From Proteus terrae subsp. cibarius (GTDB lineage Bacteria > Pseudomonadota > Gammaproteobacteria > Enterobacterales > Enterobacteriaceae), in NCBI RefSeq assembly GCF_011045835.1, contig NZ_CP047349.1, positions 682,001-746,000 on the forward strand: DNA of 64,000 nucleotides, given 5' to 3'. Under the pieces are notes generated by a model, which did not search any database, was not told where the DNA came from, and saw only the letters and a program-made list of their open reading frames with translations. This document shows, in pieces, positions 62,382 through 64,000 of the stretch. How positions within the stretch are numbered: the first letter of the stretch is position 1; every line of letters begins with the position of its first letter. A program made the translations under genes and the position numbers.

Positions 62382-62409
62382 TTTATTATTAAATTTGAGG
62401 AAGATGTTT

Positions 62410-62763
62410 ATGAGTAAAGTATTAGTTATTGCTAACGGTGCAGCTTATGGTAATGAATCATTATTTAATGCACTGCGTTTATCAATAACATTAAAAGAAC
62501 AGCATCCAGAAACTGAATTAAATATTTTTTTAATGTCAGACGCTGTGACTGGGGCTTTAGCTCGTCAACAACCTAAAGAAGGTTATAACTTACAGCAAAT
62601 GTTGGAAATTCTAACTGCACAGAACGTTCCAGTTAAACTCTGTAAAACATGTACAGATACTCGTGGTATCAGTGATTTACCACTTGTTGATGGTGCAGAA
62701 CTAGGCACATTAGTAGATTTAGCTCAGTGGACATTAGACGCTGATAAAATACTGACTTTCTGA
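62410..62763 (+). CDS. ychN: DsrE-family sulfur-relay-like protein YchN
   Basis: This 117-residue DsrE/F-like protein is identical in length to E. coli YchN, starting MSKVLVIANGAAYGNESLFNALRL. Conserved Cys residues are in VKLCKTCTDTRGI, and the end is LAQWTLDADKILTF. The physiological role is unknown; relatives move sulfur. I choose ATG 62410 because GAGGAAG is seven bases upstream, while ATG 62404 would be too close. It sits between acrR and mscK, unlike E. coli, where ychN is elsewhere. Confidence 0.93.
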   Translation: MSKVLVIANGAAYGNESLFNALRLSITLKEQHPETELNIFLMSDAVTGALARQQPKEGYNLQQMLEILTAQNVPVKLCKTCTDTRGISDLPLVDGAELGTLVDLAQWTLDADKILTF

Positions 62764-62889
62764 TCACCATTTCGTTTTCTCAGGCGAGAAACAAATCAAG
62801 CAACTTGTGCTGTTTACACTGCCAATTTGAAGCAATTGGATTATAATAATAAACAGTTTTTCAATATTAATTGAACAAGTTGCTTAACC

Positions 62890-64000
62890 ATGTGTACTCA
62901 AACTTTTTTTTCTCAGTTCAATAATCGAATAATGACGACTATCTTCGCCACGATTATTATGTTTATTTTTTTGAGTTTCTCCATCACCTCTGCTTTAGCC
63001 GTAGTACCTAGTAATTTACCTACCCAAGAAAGTATTCAAAACCAGCTTAATTTATTAAATAAACGTAGTGAGTTAAGTGCAGAAGATAAATTAACGATTG
63101 CTGACTTTGAACAATCGCTCTTATTACTTGATAACATTCAACAGTTAGAAAAAAAATTAGTAAATTATGATAAAACAGTAGAGCAATTACCTGAAAAACT
63201 GCGTAATGCACAATATCAACTTAATCAGTTAAAACAGAAAGTCGCTAATAAAGAGGCGGAAGACTATCAAAAATCACTAGAAGCATTACCGTTAGCAACG
63301 TTAGAGTCACAATTAGAGACTGTCTTACAATCATTACAAAAAGCGCAAGACGATTTAGCAAATTACAGTAATGAACTTATTGTGTTACAAACACAACCAG
63401 AAAGGGCGCAATCTGTTTTATTTAATAACTCAGAAAGACTGCAACAAATAAGAACATTATTGAATAAAAGCAGTGCAGATAAAGCGCAAATGCGACCTTC
63501 AGCAGTACAATTATTACAATTAGAGCAATATTACCTTCAACAACAGAATAATTATCAAAAACGTACCTTACAATCTAATGTGCAGTTGCAAAGCTTATTA
63601 CAACTTCAGCGTGATTATAGCTCGGCTTACATCGATCTTTCCCAAGAACATGCTCAACTCATTCAAGAAGAGATTAGTGATAAACGTTTAGATAGTTCAG
63701 AAGAAACAGCGAAAGAAGCGCAAAGTGCAGGGCTTGAAAATCAGGTCATTAATGATAATCCTTTCTATTTGGCGCAAACAGAAATCAATAAACATCTTAG
63801 TGATAAGTTGATTGTTACAACGCAAAATAATAATGAGTTAAACCGCCATAGCCTTATGGTCAAAAATCGTTTAGATAGAGCTATTCAATCTGAACGAAAT
63901 TTAAAAGAACAAATTGATGTGCTTAAAGGAAGCTTATTGCTTTCTCGTATTTTATTTGAAGAGCAGGTCGATTTACCTGATGGTATTTTCATTAATAATC
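62890..64000 (+). CDS. mscK: Mechanosensitive channel MscK, 3'-truncated by window edge
   Basis: MscK is the potassium-dependent large MscS-family channel that relieves osmotic downshock. Translation from ATG 62890 stays open to the window end (370 codons). It begins with a signal peptide (hydrophobic around IIMFIFLSFSITSALA) and a long periplasmic coiled-coil-rich domain. Matches to the MscK N-domain include LIVLQTQPERAQSVLFN and LKEQIDVLKGSLLLSRILFE. The membrane part lies beyond the window. acrR-mscK proximity is shared with E. coli. Confidence 0.93.
   Translation, partial: MCTQTFFSQFNNRIMTTIFATIIMFIFLSFSITSALAVVPSNLPTQESIQNQLNLLNKRSELSAEDKLTIADFEQSLLLLDNIQQLEKKLVNYDKTVEQLPEKLRNAQYQLNQLKQKVANKEAEDYQKSLEALPLATLESQLETVLQSLQKAQDDLANYSNELIVLQTQPERAQSVLFNNSERLQQIRTLLNKSSADKAQMRPSAVQLLQLEQYYLQQQNNYQKRTLQSNVQLQSLLQLQRDYSSAYIDLSQEHAQLIQEEISDKRLDSSEETAKEAQSAGLENQVINDNPFYLAQTEINKHLSDKLIVTTQNNNELNRHSLMVKNRLDRAIQSERNLKEQIDVLKGSLLLSRILFEEQVDLPDGIFINN

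Overview
The window is a contiguous stretch of a gamma-proteobacterial chromosome of the order Enterobacterales. The low GC content, gene order and near E. coli-like protein sequences point to the Proteus/Providencia branch (Morganellaceae), most likely Proteus. This is an inference from recognised homologues and composition, not from a search. Nearly all DNA is conserved core genome. I see no tRNA or 16S/23S/5S rRNA genes, intact insertion sequence, prophage or CRISPR array.

Layout. Positions 1-9.1 kb (+): end of queA, tgt, yajC-secD-secF, nrdR-ribD, ribH-nusB-thiL (tRNA queuosine, Sec translocon accessory complex, riboflavin and thiamine). 9.2-15.9 kb (-): yjdM and a complete ribose operon rbsDACBKR with two perfect RbsR-type operators. 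This block sits where E. coli has pgpA and yajO. 16.1-19.3 kb (-): dxs-ispA-xseB (isoprenoid precursors), then thiI (+). 20.9-22.0 kb: a small AT-rich accessory patch holding a frameshifted phosphoribosyltransferase-like gene and an odd hairpin-rich segment. 22.1-25.8 kb: yajL-panE (-), yajQ (+), yajR (-). 25.9-30.8 kb (-): cytochrome bo3 operon cyoABCDE. 31.2-36.6 kb: a Tsx-like outer-membrane channel (-), dbpA (+), ampG and yajG (-), bolA (+). 36.9-46.0 kb (+): protein quality-control block tig, clpP, clpX, lon, hupB, ppiD. 46.3-55.2 kb: a ComEA-type helix-hairpin-helix protein, fadM, queC (-), decR, the heterodimeric exporter mdlA-mdlB, glnK-amtB behind a recognisable NtrC/sigma54 promoter, and tesB (-). 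55.5-57.2 kb: 4.5S RNA (ffs) and the tomB-hha pair (-). 57.2-64.0 kb: acrAB efflux operon (-), divergent acrR (+) with a perfect operator between them, ychN, and the 5' part of mscK running off the window.

How the parts work together. queA, tgt and queC are three steps of queuosine synthesis. nrdR-ribD/ribH-nusB-thiL, dxs-ispA-xseB and thiI form the classic enteric cofactor neighbourhood. tig, clpPX, lon and ppiD cover folding and proteolysis from the ribosome to the periplasm. glnK-amtB, rbs and acrAB-acrR each carry their regulatory sites in the DNA, and these are the best-supported regulatory calls here.

I found no convincing novel multi-gene system. The least explained DNA is the thiI-yajL patch (21.0-22.0 kb), the ffs-hha interval with a possible 35-codon gene, and a possible 14-codon gene with a very strong ribosome-binding site upstream of the cyo operon.
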